Notes: generated by a model from the sequence alone, not told the origin. DNA of 64,000 bases from Syntrophothermus lipocalidus DSM 12680 (GCF_000092405.1 NC_014220.1:124001-188000); one strand, 5' to 3'; shown: positions 7,623 to 18,139, counted from the first letter of the stretch. A program made the numbers and translations.

Positions 7623-10130
7623 GTGGACAGGCTCGAGGTGTACCCGTATCATCGCCTGGCGGACGAAGGTCGCAAAACCCGCAGGAATAAGAAACGAAGG
7701 GCTTTATTCCTCCGGAAGGTTCAGCCGACTATGCGGTGGCGGCCCAAGGGGTTTTTGACCCGGATCCTGCTCGTTTTGAGGGACAGGCAAGCCTGGGCCG
7801 ATGTCCTTACCTGGGAAAACCTGATGGTTTGGGCAGTCGTGTTCATCCTTAGCCGGGCCTTGATACTGGGAGAAATCCTGCCTTTTGGCTTCGCTTTTAT
7901 CGCTGCCTTCTACCGTAAACATCCCATACGCAATCTAGGCATAGTCTTGTTCTCATTTCTCGGCCTTCTTACAGGTCCAGGAGGTTACTTGCTCTGGAGT
8001 AACGCGGTGGCTACCGGAGTATTGGTAACCGTAATGAACTATATCCGGTTCCCCGAAGGAAAACGGGCCATAACCTTGCCGGTACTCACCGCATCGATAC
8101 TGTTAGTAAGCAAGAGCGCCTTCCTGTGTGTACAGGAGCCTTCATTCTACCAAGAGATGATTATTATCTTCGAGTCCCTAATAGCCGGGGTGCTGACTTT
8201 TGTGTTCATAGTAGCTGAAGAGGGGATTTCAGAGCACAAGGCGGCTTGGGAATTCCATTTCGAGGATATTACCGCTTTCAGCATTTTGGCCGTTGGCCTT
8301 ATCCTGGGGCTAACCGGAGCGACCTTTTTTCATATGAGTCTTACCAGCATATTGAGCCGTTTGGGGATATTGACCGCAGCCTTTCTCTGGGGTAGTGGGG
8401 GCGGTACCATGGCGGGGGTGTTGGCAGGAATAGTGCCGGCTATGTCTAGTCAAATCTTCCCAGAAATGTTCGGGATATACGCGATATCAGGTCTGGTAGC
8501 CGGACTTTTCCGGAACTTTACCCGTCTCGGGGTGATAATAGGGTTCATGCTAGGCAGTTTGTTACTTTCGGTTTACATGGTGGACACGCGTCAAGCGGTG
8601 GTTGGGGTTTGGGAAACCGGGGTAGCTTCTGTGCTCTTCTTGCTATTACCCGAATCTCTCAGGGAAAGAGTTCCCGTGCAAATGGTTGAAGGGTTTATGA
8701 ACAAAGCCGACAAGGAAGACGCGGCTCTGGTAGACGAATATGTTCAGGAGCTTGCGAGGGAGAGGGTGAATCGACTGAGCCGCATATTTGAGGAACTCTC
8801 TTTAGCCTTGGCAGAAACCACCGAACCCCAAGCGGTTTCCAAAGCAGAAAGAAATTATCTGAACATTCTCTTCGACGAGATTTCACAGGGATTCTGCAAA
8901 AGTTGCGCTCTGTACGCTACTTGCTGGGATCAGGACTTTTACAGAACTTACAAGAACCTGTTTGAGGTATTCAGCCTGGCCGAATCCCGGGGCAAGGTTG
9001 ACAGCGAGGAGTTCCCGCCGAGCCTGCGCAAGCGCTGCCTCAAGTGTCGGGACCTCGCATCCAGAATCAACCAGGTGTTCGAACACCTGCGGGTAGCGGA
9101 ATACTGGGAAGGCAAACTCCTCGAGTCCAAAGAGCTTGTATCCAACCAGTTGCGAGGGATTTCGGACATCATAAAGAACCTGGCCGGTGAAATCGACCTA
9201 AGAACCAAAGTGGACCAGGAACTACGTACTCGCTTGCTGAAGGAGACGAGAAAGCTGGGAATCAAGGTACACGATGCTGCCCCGTTCATAACACCGGATA
9301 ATCAAGTATATTTCCGAATTGTCGCCACTTCCTGCACGGATGGGGCGACCTGCGATACACTGGCCCCGACCATCTCTTTACTTATGGGAGAAACCTACGG
9401 AGTCTGCGAAAAACAGTGCCCTCGCCAGATGGGGAAAGGCAGGTGTGAATTCACTCTGAGCAAGGCATACAGCTACCGGGTGGTTACCGGAGCGGCCCAA
9501 CTTGCCAAGGAGAGGGTATCGGGCGACAGTTTCACCGTGGCCACGCTGAAGGAGGGTAAAGAGCTTCTGGTTCTCAGTGACGGCATGGGCGTGGGCAAGA
9601 GGGCGTTTATGGAAAGCAGGGCAGTGGTCAACCTCCTTGAGGAATTGCTAACCGGTGGGTTTGCGAAAGATGTGGCCCTTAAGACCATAAACTCCGTGCT
9701 CCTCCTGCGCTCACCGAGTGAGACCTTCGCCACCGTCGATCTGTGCATGATCGACCTGTATTCGGCGGAAGCAGACTTCGTGAAAATCGGAAGTGCCCCC
9801 AGTTTCATAAAAAGGGGTGCCAAGGTCGGGGTCGTGACATCAAGCACGCCTCCTATAGGCATTCTAAATAATATTGAAACCGTGTCCGAAAAAAGGGCTC
9901 TCCGGGCCGGGGACATCATAATTATGGTGACGGACGGAGTGCTCGATTCCCCGCGGGGACGCGAAGACCGAGACATCTGGTTGCACCGTTTATTGTCCGA
10001 GATGGAAGAAACGGATCCCCAAAGGATATCTGACCTCATAATCAACCGGGCTTTGGACCGCGCCCGGGGCCAGCCAACTGACGACATGACGGTTCTGGTA
10101 GCCCGTATCGACGGCGTGAAAGGAAGTTAG
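7623..10130 (+). CDS. spoIIE: Stage II sporulation protein E, membrane PP2C phosphatase
   Basis: SpoIIE dephosphorylates SpoIIAA to release sigma-F in the forespore and takes part in polar septation. The 835-residue length is usual. About residues 50-340 form a block of some ten membrane segments, then a coiled regulatory region with Cys pairs (FCKSCALYATCW; RKRCLKCRD), then a PP2C domain to the end (SDGMGVGKRAFMES and VTDGVLDSP carry the metal-binding aspartates). The start is GTG 7623 behind GGGAGGGAAAG. It follows the 21-bp-spacer promoter closely. The stop codon abuts the repeat E3. Its position before tilS and ftsH matches the Bacillus order. Confidence 0.96.
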   Translation: MDRLEVYPYHRLADEGRKTRRNKKRRALFLRKVQPTMRWRPKGFLTRILLVLRDRQAWADVLTWENLMVWAVVFILSRALILGEILPFGFAFIAAFYRKHPIRNLGIVLFSFLGLLTGPGGYLLWSNAVATGVLVTVMNYIRFPEGKRAITLPVLTASILLVSKSAFLCVQEPSFYQEMIIIFESLIAGVLTFVFIVAEEGISEHKAAWEFHFEDITAFSILAVGLILGLTGATFFHMSLTSILSRLGILTAAFLWGSGGGTMAGVLAGIVPAMSSQIFPEMFGIYAISGLVAGLFRNFTRLGVIIGFMLGSLLLSVYMVDTRQAVVGVWETGVASVLFLLLPESLRERVPVQMVEGFMNKADKEDAALVDEYVQELARERVNRLSRIFEELSLALAETTEPQAVSKAERNYLNILFDEISQGFCKSCALYATCWDQDFYRTYKNLFEVFSLAESRGKVDSEEFPPSLRKRCLKCRDLASRINQVFEHLRVAEYWEGKLLESKELVSNQLRGISDIIKNLAGEIDLRTKVDQELRTRLLKETRKLGIKVHDAAPFITPDNQVYFRIVATSCTDGATCDTLAPTISLLMGETYGVCEKQCPRQMGKGRCEFTLSKAYSYRVVTGAAQLAKERVSGDSFTVATLKEGKELLVLSDGMGVGKRAFMESRAVVNLLEELLTGGFAKDVALKTINSVLLLRSPSETFATVDLCMIDLYSAEADFVKIGSAPSFIKRGAKVGVVTSSTPPIGILNNIETVSEKRALRAGDIIIMVTDGVLDSPRGREDRDIWLHRLLSEMEETDPQRISDLIINRALDRARGQPTDDMTVLVARIDGVKGS

Positions 10131-10172
10131 AGCCACAGATGAACACAGATCTTGCACAGATTTACCCTGATG
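10131..10172. repeat. E3: single 10-bp repeat array after spoIIE
   Basis: Starts on the base after the spoIIE stop with AGCCACAGAT, GAACACAGAT, then weaker units. No inverted closing array was found before tilS, so this is a half element. Confidence 0.6.
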
Positions 10173-10207
10173 TTTTTGAGATGCAGACCCAAACGACACT
10201 GGCAAGT

Positions 10208-10267
10208 GTCACCATTAGAGTATGAAAACTCGGTTCTCCAGGCGCATTTTCATTCTCCAGTGGTGAC
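10208..10267. repeat. B1: inverted copies of the B-family end sequence
   Basis: GTCACCATTAGAG (10208-10220) pairs with CTCCAGTGGTGAC (10255-10267) at 12 of 13 positions, and an inner ATGAAAA/TTTTCAT extends the stem. The sequence, continuing to about 10285, is the reverse complement of the left end of element B3 near 36.8 kb, so B ends sit here head to head. The rest of the B element is absent. Confidence 0.6.
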
Positions 10268-10322
10268 TCGGACGAGAGTCATGTAAGGTCTGGGCCTGAC
10301 AGATAATCAACGTCCATCAATC

Positions 10323-10360
10323 GCCGTATAGCTCGTTTACACGGGCTTGCGGCTTTTTAT
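10323..10360 (+). terminator. Terminator between spoIIE and tilS
   Basis: GCCG/CGGC and AGCTCG/CGGGCT form a stacked hairpin followed by TTTTTATTT. It would end spoIIE transcription about 200 bp past its stop and separate it from tilS. Confidence 0.65.
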
Positions 10361-10419
10361 TTGGCTCGAAGTTTGAGATAATAAACTTGAAGGCGGGACA
10401 TTTGTTTAGAGGTGGTGCA

Positions 10420-11793
10420 GTGCTCCGTAAAGTAAGGCAGTTTATCATGCAACATAATCTTATCAGTCCTGGTGAGCTTGTGGTGGTGGGGGTTTCGGGG
10501 GGGCCGGATTCGGTGGCTCTCCTGCATCTGCTGCATCTCTTGGGGAAAGAAGAGGGGTTTTCGATTCACGCTGCCCACCTAAACCACGGCTTGCGTCCGG
10601 AGGCCGAGGAGGAAGAGGTGTTTGTTAGGGAACTGGCCAAGTCTCTAGGCCTGGGGTGTACAGTCGACAGGGCGAAAGTGCGGGAAGAAGCTCGAGCTGG
10701 CAGGAGGTCGGTGGAGGAAGCAGGTAGGCAAGCACGTTACGCTTTTTTCATCCGGGTGGCGGAGGAACTGAAGGCCGACAAAGTGGCCACTGCCCATCAC
10801 ATGGGCGACCAGGCTGAAACCGTACTCATGCACCTGTTAAGGGGCTCGGGACTGAAAGGGTTGGGAGGCATGAGCCCCAGGAGAGGTATTCTTATTCGAC
10901 CTTTCTTAACAGTGACCAGGACTGACATAATGTCCTACCTTGAAGAGAACCGGCTGGACTACTGCTTGGATGCCAGCAACTACGATTGGGACTACCTTCG
11001 CAATCGCATCCGTCACCAGCTTATCCCCCTGTTAGAGAAAGAGTACAATCCCAACATAGTAGCGAGTCTGTGTCAACTTGCGACCGTGGCCAGGGATGAA
11101 GATATGGTACTGGAAGAAATGGCGGTCAAGGCTTTTAAAGAAATAGCCCGACCGGACCAAGGAGGCTTGGTCCTGAACTTAGAGACGATGCAGGTATTAC
11201 CTGTAGCCGTGCAGCGTCGGGTCATCCTTCTAGCTCTAAAACAACTGGGGGGAGAACAGGGCTGGGAAATGAAGGACGTGCAGTCGGTGTTGGAACTCGC
11301 CCAAAAGGCGGGATCGGACAAACACATCTGTGTGGGAAAGAATATCTGGGCGAACAAGAGTTACGGGAGAATTATCGTCAGGGTTGGACGGGAAAAAACT
11401 CGTCCCTTCCGGTATTTCCTTGAAATCCCGGGCAAGACTTATATTGAGGAGATAAGAGCCGAACTCGTGTGCTACTTGAGAAAAAGGGAAGACGTATGGC
11501 CGTCTTGGGATTCTGTGTGCCTGGACTGGGATAAACTCAAAAAGCCCCTGGAAGTTAGGTCTCGGCGGCCTGGGGATCGTTTTCGACCGCTAGGTCTAGG
11601 TGGAACCAAGAAGCTCCAGGACTTCTTAGTGGACTGCAAAGTGCCGGTAGAACAGCGCGATCGGGTCGGGATTTTAGCTTGTGAAGATGAGATATACTGG
11701 GTCATCGGGTACCGACTGGACGAGCGAGCTGTAATTGATGACACTACCAAGCGGGTGTTAGTAGTCGAAATCCGGAAAAAGCAGACTCATTGA
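10420..11793 (+). CDS. tilS: tRNA(Ile)-lysidine synthetase TilS
   Basis: Adds lysine to C34 of the CAU-anticodon tRNA so that it reads AUA. The ATP-pyrophosphatase P-loop SGGPDS is at residues 26-31, followed by HLNHGLR and the long C-terminal TilS domain (RSRRPGDRFRPLGLGGTKKLQDFLVDCKVP). I place the start at GTG 10420, which has AGAGGTGG 5 nt upstream; the in-frame TTG at 10387 would add 11 residues without a ribosome site. The protein is 457 residues. In Bacillus hpt lies between tilS and ftsH; here it is missing and ftsH follows after 65 bp. Confidence 0.96.
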   Translation: MLRKVRQFIMQHNLISPGELVVVGVSGGPDSVALLHLLHLLGKEEGFSIHAAHLNHGLRPEAEEEEVFVRELAKSLGLGCTVDRAKVREEARAGRRSVEEAGRQARYAFFIRVAEELKADKVATAHHMGDQAETVLMHLLRGSGLKGLGGMSPRRGILIRPFLTVTRTDIMSYLEENRLDYCLDASNYDWDYLRNRIRHQLIPLLEKEYNPNIVASLCQLATVARDEDMVLEEMAVKAFKEIARPDQGGLVLNLETMQVLPVAVQRRVILLALKQLGGEQGWEMKDVQSVLELAQKAGSDKHICVGKNIWANKSYGRIIVRVGREKTRPFRYFLEIPGKTYIEEIRAELVCYLRKREDVWPSWDSVCLDWDKLKKPLEVRSRRPGDRFRPLGLGGTKKLQDFLVDCKVPVEQRDRVGILACEDEIYWVIGYRLDERAVIDDTTKRVLVVEIRKKQTH

Positions 11794-11858
11794 AAAGGTA
11801 GTTGTGATTATGCTAAAATGTCTAAGACTTTCTTCGACTGAGGGGAGGGATGTAACAG

Positions 11859-13661
11859 TTGGACAGGGTACTGAAGAATTTTGCAATCTATGCGGTAATT
11901 GTCCTGCTAGCCGTTTTTGCCATCAAGGCCACATCTGAATCGGAAAAACCGACCCAAGACGTCGACTACAGCACCTTTTATCGAGATGTGGCGCAGGACA
12001 AGATCGACCAGGTAATGATAACGGTTGATACCGATGTTTATATAATAGAAGGTAAATACAAAGACGGCAAAACCTTTCGGACCGAGGCTCCCAAAGAAGA
12101 CAATATTTTTGAACACCTGAGGGCTCATAACGTGGCCTATGACACCGAAAAAGCTAAAGGGCCTCCCTGGTGGACCGGACTTTTGAGCACTCTTTTGCCC
12201 ATAGCTATTCTTGTCGGTTTTATCTTCCTAATGATGAACCAGACTCAGGGCGGAGGTAACCGGGTCATGCAGTTTGGGCGCAGCCGGGCCCGCATGACGA
12301 CGCCGGAAGAGGTCAAGGTCACGTTTAAAGATGTAGCTGGGGCCGATGAGGCCAAGGAAGAGCTTCAGGAGGTTATCGAGTTCCTTAAAAATCCGCAGAA
12401 GTTCATTCAAATGGGGGCCAAGATCCCCAAAGGGGTGCTCCTTTACGGGCCTCCCGGCACAGGCAAGACCTTGATGGCCAGAGCGGTGGCGGGGGAGGCG
12501 GGTGTGCCCTTTTTTTCTATCAGCGGGTCCGATTTCGTGGAAATGTTCGTGGGAGTGGGGGCAGCTCGGGTCAGGGACCTCTTTGAGAACGCCAAAAAGA
12601 ACGCTCCTTGCATCGTGTTCATCGACGAGATAGATGCGGTGGGGCGGCAGCGCGGAGCAGGAGTAGGCGGAGGACACGACGAGCGCGAGCAGACCTTGAA
12701 CCAGCTGCTGGTTGAGATGGATGGCTTTAGCACTAATGAAGGGATAATCGTCATGGCGGGTACCAACCGGCCAGACATCCTGGACCCGGCCCTGCTGCGA
12801 CCGGGGAGGTTTGACCGCCATATAGTCATCGACCGCCCTGACGTTAAAGGGCGGGAAGCCATCCTCAAAGTGCATGCCGAAGGCAAGCCTCTGGCTCCGG
12901 GTGTTGATATGTCCGTCATCGCCAAACGAACTCCCGGATTTACGGGAGCCGACTTGGCCAATGTCATGAACGAGGCCGCTCTGCTGTCAGCCCGGCGCAA
13001 CAAAAAAGAGATAACCATGGAGGAACTGGAGGATGCCATCGAACGGGTGATCGCCGGCCCTGAAAAGAAGTCCCGGGTTATTTCCGAGAAGGAAAAACGG
13101 CTGGTTGCCTACCACGAAGCAGGGCATGCGGTGGTGAGCTATTTCCTTCCCAACACCGACAAGGTGCACAAGATATCGATTATCCCGCGGGGAAGGGCCG
13201 GAGGGTATACCCTGTTGCTGCCAGAAGAAGATATCAACTACGTAACCAAATCGCGTCTCTTGGATGAGGTTACTACCTTGCTCGGAGGGCGGGTGGCGGA
13301 AAGCCTGGTTCTCCAGGAGGTCAGCACCGGGGCCCAAAACGACCTGGAGCGGGCTACTTCTATTGTCAGGAGGATGATTACCGAATACGGGATGTCAGAA
13401 GAATTGGGGCCCTTGACTTTTGGGCACAAGCGGGAGGAGGTATTCTTGGGGCGGGACATAGCCCGGGACCGGAATTACTCTGAAGCCATAGCCTACGCCA
13501 TAGACCAGGAAGCCCGCGGGTTTATCGAAAACTGTTACGAAAAAGCCAAGGATATTCTAACTCAAAATATCGACAAACTTCACAAGGTAGCGGAGAAACT
13601 GATGGAAAAAGAAGTGCTCGAAGGCGACGAGTTCGAAGCCATAATGACCGGTCGGGCCTAG
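11859..13661 (+). CDS. ftsH: ATP-dependent zinc metalloprotease FtsH
   Basis: A membrane-anchored AAA+ protease that degrades misfolded membrane proteins and regulators. It has two N-terminal membrane segments (about 8-24 and 107-125) with an extracytoplasmic domain between them, Walker A GPPGTGKT at 197-204, Walker [10 protein letters not shown], the second region of homology ([22 protein letters not shown]) and the zinc site HEAGH at 419-423. At 600 residues it is normal in length. Start is TTG 11859 behind GAGGGGAGGGA. It follows tilS as in Bacillus and precedes ndk by 48 bp. Confidence 0.98.
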   Translation: MDRVLKNFAIYAVIVLLAVFAIKATSESEKPTQDVDYSTFYRDVAQDKIDQVMITVDTDVYIIEGKYKDGKTFRTEAPKEDNIFEHLRAHNVAYDTEKAKGPPWWTGLLSTLLPIAILVGFIFLMMNQTQGGGNRVMQFGRSRARMTTPEEVKVTFKDVAGADEAKEELQEVIEFLKNPQKFIQMGAKIPKGVLLYGPPGTGKTLMARAVAGEAGVPFFSISGSDFVEMFVGVGAARVRDLFENAKKNAPCIVFIDEIDAVGRQRGAGVGGGHDEREQTLNQLLVEMDGFSTNEGIIVMAGTNRPDILDPALLRPGRFDRHIVIDRPDVKGREAILKVHAEGKPLAPGVDMSVIAKRTPGFTGADLANVMNEAALLSARRNKKEITMEELEDAIERVIAGPEKKSRVISEKEKRLVAYHEAGHAVVSYFLPNTDKVHKISIIPRGRAGGYTLLLPEEDINYVTKSRLLDEVTTLLGGRVAESLVLQEVSTGAQNDLERATSIVRRMITEYGMSEELGPLTFGHKREEVFLGRDIARDRNYSEAIAYAIDQEARGFIENCYEKAKDILTQNIDKLHKVAEKLMEKEVLEGDEFEAIMTGRA

Positions 13662-13709
13662 ATTACAAGGCCTGGCCGGAACCTATTCTCAACCGAAGGA
13701 GGTCTCGAC

Positions 13710-14156
13710 GTGGAGCGCACCTTTGTGATGGTAAAGCCAGACGGGGTGGAAAGAGGTTTAGTAGGGGAGATAATCGGGCGCATCGAAGCTAAAGGGTTCA
13801 AGCTTGTAGGATTGAAGATGCTGAAGTTGTCTCAAGCCATGGCCGAGCGTCACTACGCCGAGCACCGGGGGAAGCCGTTTTTTCAAGAACTGGTCGATTT
13901 TATTACTTCCAGTCCCGTAGTGGCCATGGTCTGGGAAGGCAATGGAGTGATCGAATCTGTCCGCAAACTGATGGGTAAAACCAACCCGCTCGAAGCCGAA
14001 CCGGGGACCATCCGGGGCGACTTCGGCATTTACATTTCTAAGAACATCATCCACGGATCCGACTCTCCCGAATCAGCAGCCAGGGAGATAGAGATATTCT
14101 TCCGCCCCGACGAACTCGTGGAATACCAGCGTTCCCTCGATAAGTGGATATTTTAA
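13710..14156 (+). CDS. ndk: Nucleoside diphosphate kinase
   Basis: Transfers the terminal phosphate of ATP to nucleoside diphosphates through a phosphohistidine. The 148-residue protein has the family start [18 protein letters not shown] and the active-site signature NIIHGSDS with catalytic H115. Start GTG 13710 has GAAGGAGGT upstream. It is probably cotranscribed with ftsH, since no terminator is visible between them. Repeat element E4 begins 15 bp after its stop. Confidence 0.97.
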   Translation: MERTFVMVKPDGVERGLVGEIIGRIEAKGFKLVGLKMLKLSQAMAERHYAEHRGKPFFQELVDFITSSPVVAMVWEGNGVIESVRKLMGKTNPLEAEPGTIRGDFGIYISKNIIHGSDSPESAAREIEIFFRPDELVEYQRSLDKWIF

Positions 14157-14220
14157 GTAGAATTATGTTGAAACCACTGATGAACACAGATGGTCGCAGG
14201 CTCTCACGACACCTGTCGGT

Positions 14221-14431
14221 GTCACCGCTAGAGAATGAAAATGTGACCGGGTAGGAGCGTTAGCCGGGCGAAGCGACGTTTGACGAATCCGGCACTCAGG
14301 ACCAGTCCGCATTAGGAGCACCTTCCTCTAACGGGCTAATTTGCATAACAGGTTTGCCCTGAGTGCCGGATCGCACCGAAGAGAGCCCATGTGTTGCTAA
14401 CCGAGGAGTCTTGGAGCGAGCTGGCTGACAC
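14221..14431. repeat. B2: copy of the larger B repeat
   Basis: Opens GTCACCGCTAGAGAATGAAA, continues with GCGTTAGCCGGGCGAAGCGA, and closes with TCTTGGAGCGAGCTGGCTGA. Both outer parts closely match B3 at 36.8-37.06 kb. The middle differs: here it is replaced by hairpin M1. Confidence 0.65.
14288..14370. repeat. M1: 83-bp hairpin element
   Basis: Perfect 13-bp inverted ends TCCGGCACTCAGG and CCTGAGTGCCGGA. The interior is unlike the other M copies. It lies inside B2. Confidence 0.7.
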
Positions 14432-14557
14432 TTTTTCCGCCAATCGATTTTTGAGGCAGACTTGTATTGATACAAGTGGCTTCGCGTTAATCTGCATCTC
14501 ATGCTAATCTGTGCTAATTGGTGGCTCAAGCTATTGAGTAAAGAGGGGGTTGAACGA

Positions 14558-16225
14558 ATGAAGACGGACGTAGAGATCGCCCAGGAAGCCCGGCTGGAGC
14601 CGATTGAATCCATAGCGGACCGAACGGGTATAATGCCGGACGAGATAGAACCGTACGGACGCTACAAGGCTAAATTATCTCTCGAAATACTGAAACGCCT
14701 GCAAGACAAACCCGAGGGCAAGCTCATCTTGGTAACAGCCATCACCCCCACCCCTGCCGGAGAAGGGAAGACCACAGTTACCATAGGGTTGGGACAGGCC
14801 CTAAACCGGCTAGGGGCCAAGGCCATAATAGCTCTACGCGAGCCGTCGCTTGGTCCCTGCTTCGGGGTCAAAGGCGGGGCCACCGGGGGCGGTTATTCCC
14901 AGGTCGTGCCCATGGAAGACATCAACTTGCACTTTACCGGCGACATCCACGCCGTAGGGGCCGCGCATAACCTGGCCGCGGACCTTTTAGACAACAGCGT
15001 CTACTTCGACAACCCCCTGGATATAGACCCGCATCGCATGGTGTGGCCGCGGGTAGTCGATTTGAACGACCGCTTCCTGCGCCACGTTATCGTGGGGCTG
15101 GGAGGGAAGGCCCACGGGTTGCCCCGGGAAACCGGGTTCGACATCACGGTGGCTTCCGAGGTCATGGCCTGTCTATGTCTGTGCGATGACCTCATGGAGC
15201 TGAAAGCAAGACTGAAACGGATAATCGTGGCCTTTACCCGCGAAGGCCGCCCGGTGACCGCGGAAGATATTAAGGCTGTCGGGTCGATGACCGTGCTTCT
15301 CAAAGACGCGGTCAAACCGAACCTGGTGCAGACCTTGGAGCACACCCCGGCTTTGATCCACGGGGGACCATTTGCCAATATCGCACACGGATGCTCCAGC
15401 GTGATTGCCACCAGGCTCGGGTTAAAATTGGGAGACTATCTGGTCACCGAAGCCGGGTTCGGCGCCGACCTAGGGGCTGAAAAATTCTTCGACATCAAGT
15501 GCCGGAGGCTTGGGCGGAGCCCGGATGCGGTAGTCATCGTGGCTTCTCTGAGGGCTCTCAAGATGCACGGGGGCCGTCCCCGTTCTCTCTGTCACCAGGA
15601 GGACTTAGCCGCGCTCGACAAGGGATTTGCCAATTTGGCCAAACACATAGAAAACGTAAAGCTTTTCGGGATTCCCAGCGTAGTTGCTCTGAATCGGTTC
15701 CCTACCGATACCGACGCCGAGATCAAATTGTTAGAAGAGCGGTGCCGCGAGATGGGAGCCAGGTTTGCTCTGGCCACAGTTTGGGCTGACGGCGGGCAGG
15801 GAGGGGTCGATCTGGCGCGGGAAGTCATGGCTGCCTGCCAGGAAACGTCGCGATTCTCATTTCTTTATGACTTGAACGAGCCTATAAAGACCAAGATCGA
15901 GCGTATCGCTACCAAGATCTACGGGGCGCAAGGGGTCAAGTACGAACCCGCGGCAGAAAGAACCCTGGTCGAGATAGAAACCCTCGGGTACTCTGACCTT
16001 CCTGTCTGCGTGGCCAAGACCCAGTATTCCTTAAGCGACAACCCCTCGCTCTTGGGACGGCCCCAAGGCTTCGAAGTAACCGTGCGAGAGGTTCGCCTGT
16101 CAGCCGGAGCCGGGTTCGTGGTGCCGCTCATGGGCAATATCCTTACCATGCCCGGACTATCGCGGGCCCCGGCGGCGTTTAACATCGACATAGACGCTGA
16201 CGGCAGAATTTACGGCCTGTTTTGA
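14558..16225 (+). CDS. fhs: Formate-tetrahydrofolate ligase
   Basis: Makes 10-formyl-THF from formate, THF and ATP; the entry step of the methyl branch of the Wood-Ljungdahl pathway and a source of one-carbon units. Start ATG 14558 ([17 protein letters not shown]) has AGAGGGGGTTG upstream; a longer frame upstream is only repeat sequence. The 555-residue length is typical. Visible are the ATP loop [11 protein letters not shown], the [19 protein letters not shown] block and [13 protein letters not shown]. It stands between E4 and the HD-domain gene. Neighbouring folate genes suggest a shared one-carbon theme, but no other Wood-Ljungdahl genes are here. Confidence 0.98.
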   Translation: MKTDVEIAQEARLEPIESIADRTGIMPDEIEPYGRYKAKLSLEILKRLQDKPEGKLILVTAITPTPAGEGKTTVTIGLGQALNRLGAKAIIALREPSLGPCFGVKGGATGGGYSQVVPMEDINLHFTGDIHAVGAAHNLAADLLDNSVYFDNPLDIDPHRMVWPRVVDLNDRFLRHVIVGLGGKAHGLPRETGFDITVASEVMACLCLCDDLMELKARLKRIIVAFTREGRPVTAEDIKAVGSMTVLLKDAVKPNLVQTLEHTPALIHGGPFANIAHGCSSVIATRLGLKLGDYLVTEAGFGADLGAEKFFDIKCRRLGRSPDAVVIVASLRALKMHGGRPRSLCHQEDLAALDKGFANLAKHIENVKLFGIPSVVALNRFPTDTDAEIKLLEERCREMGARFALATVWADGGQGGVDLAREVMAACQETSRFSFLYDLNEPIKTKIERIATKIYGAQGVKYEPAAERTLVEIETLGYSDLPVCVAKTQYSLSDNPSLLGRPQGFEVTVREVRLSAGAGFVVPLMGNILTMPGLSRAPAAFNIDIDADGRIYGLF

Positions 16226-16301
16226 TTTCATGAGTGAAGGAAACTAGAGCATATCATATAATATTAGACAACAAAAAGGTGGACATGAGGGGGATTGGGA
16301 T

Positions 16302-16826
16302 TTGAAAAGGGTCGAACTGCTGCTGAAGGATCCCTTATACATGGAGCATATCGAAAAAAATGTCAACCTAGAAGAAGACGAGAAGTACTGCAAGCACGAT
16401 CTCAGGCACATGATCGATGTAGCCAGAATCACGTATATTTTGATATTGGAACACCATGACTTGGAGTATTTTATTCAGGAGGCCAAGTTGTCAGGAAAAC
16501 TGGCCGCCAAAGAGGTCATCTACGCTGCAGGGCTTCTCCACGACATTGCCAAGTGGAAACAGTACCAGACCGCCCAGGATCACGCCAGCATCGGAGCGGA
16601 GATAGCCCACGAGATATTGCCGCGGGCTTTCTTCAACGACAACGAAGTCGAGGTTATAGCCCGGGCCATTTACGAGCACCGGAACATCAGCAGGGATATG
16701 AGTTTTTTGGGGGAACGCCTGTATCGGGCTGACAACCTGTCTCGAATCTGTTTTCTGTGCGAGGACCGACACCGCTGCTTAAAGTATCAGAACAAAGAAA
16801 TCGGGCACGACATGCTGGCGTACTGA
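16302..16826 (+). CDS. HD-domain phosphohydrolase of unknown substrate
   Basis: A 174-residue HD-superfamily protein. Metal-binding residues are the early His in DLRHMIDVAR, the LLHDIAKW HD pair and the AQDHASIGAEIAHEIL segment. The layout fits single-domain HD hydrolases of nucleotide or phosphate esters. The C-terminal part has cysteines in NLSRICFLCEDRHRC. TTG 16302 is preceded by GAGGGGGATTGGG. A TATAAT at 16257-16262 could belong to its own promoter but has no good -35. A terminator follows 2 bp after the stop, so it is probably a single gene or ends the fhs unit. The substrate cannot be told from sequence. Confidence 0.85.
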   Translation: MKRVELLLKDPLYMEHIEKNVNLEEDEKYCKHDLRHMIDVARITYILILEHHDLEYFIQEAKLSGKLAAKEVIYAAGLLHDIAKWKQYQTAQDHASIGAEIAHEILPRAFFNDNEVEVIARAIYEHRNISRDMSFLGERLYRADNLSRICFLCEDRHRCLKYQNKEIGHDMLAY

Positions 16827-16828
16827 GA

Positions 16829-16870
16829 AGCCGGGCTGGGCAAAGTGGTGGCTGTTGCCCGGCTTTTTGT
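16829..16870 (+). terminator. Terminator after the HD gene
   Basis: AGCCGGGC pairs with GCCCGGCT around a 20-nt loop and is followed by TTTTGTT. It separates the fhs/HD genes from the folate operon. Confidence 0.75.
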
Positions 16871-16890
16871 TCATGACGAGGGGGAATAGC

Positions 16891-18078
16891 ATGAAAGGAG
16901 ACCATGTCGTGTTCATCCAAGACCAGCGCGAGGCAGAGCAGTTCCTGAGAGAAGTCGGGGCCGACGAGGCTGGGGTGCGATGGATGAAGACCAAGGCGGT
17001 TTTCAGAGCGGTCAAACTCAAAGACATCCCTTGCCCGGCAGCCAACATAATCAAGCAGGAGATGCTCTCCAAGGGCGGCGAAGCAGCTGTGAAGAGGGGC
17101 ACGGTTTCGGGACAGGGAACTACCGACGTGCTCTTACTAGGAACCGTAAAACAGTACCAGCGGCTCATCAAGAAGCTCCGGATGCAGCCCTTTGGGTTAA
17201 AGAAGATCGCCGACGAATTGAGCGAGATGTTGAAAAATATCGAGGGAACCGGTCCGACCGTGATGCAGTTGCCCCGGGGGCAGGAACTGGTTTTGGGGCA
17301 GCGTACGCTTGTAATGGGGATTCTGAACGTGACCCCTGATTCTTTCTCGGACGGAGGGCATTATTACTCGTTCGCAGCCGCCGTTGAAAGAGCGCTGGCT
17401 ATAGAAGAAGAAGGGGCCGACATCTTGGATATCGGGGGTATGTCGACCCGGCCTGGACATGCTCCTATTCCGCCCGAAGAAGAACTGGCCCGGGTCTTGC
17501 CTGTGGTCGAAGCCCTGGCTGGCCGGATAAACATCCCGATCTCGGTGGATACTTACCGCGCTACCGTAGCCCGTGCCTGCCTGGAAGCGGGTGCCGGCAT
17601 CATCAACGATGTGGGGGGCTTGCTGTTTGACTCCGAGATGGCACAGGTGGTAGCCGAACTCCAGGCCCCGGTGGTGGTTATGCACAACCGCATGCCTAAC
17701 CGGCCACCTGAAGGTTACCGAAATCTCATAGACGAGATGATAGAAGACCTTCAGGTGTCTTTAGAACGGGCCGAGCAGGCGGGGATTCCGAAAAAGAACA
17801 TCATCATAGACCCTGGGGTGGGATTCGGCAAGATCGGCGAAGAAAACTTCGTGATACTGAAGCGGCTGCGGGAGTTCAAGAGCCTGGGGTATCCCTTGCT
17901 CTTGGGGGTGTCGCGCAAATCTTTTATAGGTGCGGCCTTAAACCTTCCGGTCGGGGAAAGACTGGAGGGCAGCTTGGCAGCAGCGGTCATCGGTATCCTA
18001 AACGGAGCCGATATTGTCAGGGTGCACGATGTTGAAGCAACCAAGCGCGTGGCAACCATCGCCGACGCAGTCAAGTAA
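16891..18078 (+). CDS. folP: Dihydropteroate synthase with an N-terminal extension
   Basis: Joins p-aminobenzoate to dihydropterin pyrophosphate. The DHPS barrel starts near residue 140 with TLVMGILNVTPDSFSDGGHY, then DILDIGGMSTRPG, SVDTYRATVARACLEAGAGIINDVGG and DPGVGFGK. About 130 residues precede it (SGQGTTDVLLLGTVKQYQRLIKKL…), an extension seen in a larger DHPS group of Clostridia and Archaea whose function is not established. I choose ATG 16891 with GAGGGGGAATA upstream; the protein is 395 residues. First gene of folP-folB-folK. Confidence 0.95.
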   Translation: MKGDHVVFIQDQREAEQFLREVGADEAGVRWMKTKAVFRAVKLKDIPCPAANIIKQEMLSKGGEAAVKRGTVSGQGTTDVLLLGTVKQYQRLIKKLRMQPFGLKKIADELSEMLKNIEGTGPTVMQLPRGQELVLGQRTLVMGILNVTPDSFSDGGHYYSFAAAVERALAIEEEGADILDIGGMSTRPGHAPIPPEEELARVLPVVEALAGRINIPISVDTYRATVARACLEAGAGIINDVGGLLFDSEMAQVVAELQAPVVVMHNRMPNRPPEGYRNLIDEMIEDLQVSLERAEQAGIPKKNIIIDPGVGFGKIGEENFVILKRLREFKSLGYPLLLGVSRKSFIGAALNLPVGERLEGSLAAAVIGILNGADIVRVHDVEATKRVATIADAVK

Positions 18079-18080
18079 AG

Positions 18081-18139
18081 CAAGGGGACGGTTCCTGTGG
18101 TTTATTTTCCGAAAATAACCGGCAGGAACCGTCCCCTTG
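18081..18139. repeat. Palindrome A with GGGACGGTTCC
   Basis: Seventeen-bp perfect arms, CAAGGGGACGGTTCCTG and CAGGAACCGTCCCCTTG, around an interior with further partial pairing (TTATTTTCCGAAAATAA). It begins 2 bp after the folP stop and ends 18 bp before folB, so it lies inside an operon. Confidence 0.85.

Larger units (their letters stand above)
14172..14526. repeat. E4: E element carrying B2, which carries M1
   Basis: Left arm AACCACTGAT, GAACACAGAT. Right arm of ATCTGCATCT/ATCTGTGCTA-type units ending ATTGGTGGCT, both degenerate. The block fills the ndk-fhs gap. It contains a B-family element (14221-14431) which itself contains an M-family hairpin (14288-14370): three repeat families nested in one gap. 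Confidence 0.7.

Noticed and set aside
10173-10386. tRNA gene after spoIIE, as in Bacillus
   Set aside because: No cloverleaf, TTCRA arm or CCA end could be found; the pairing present belongs to repeat B1 and a terminator.
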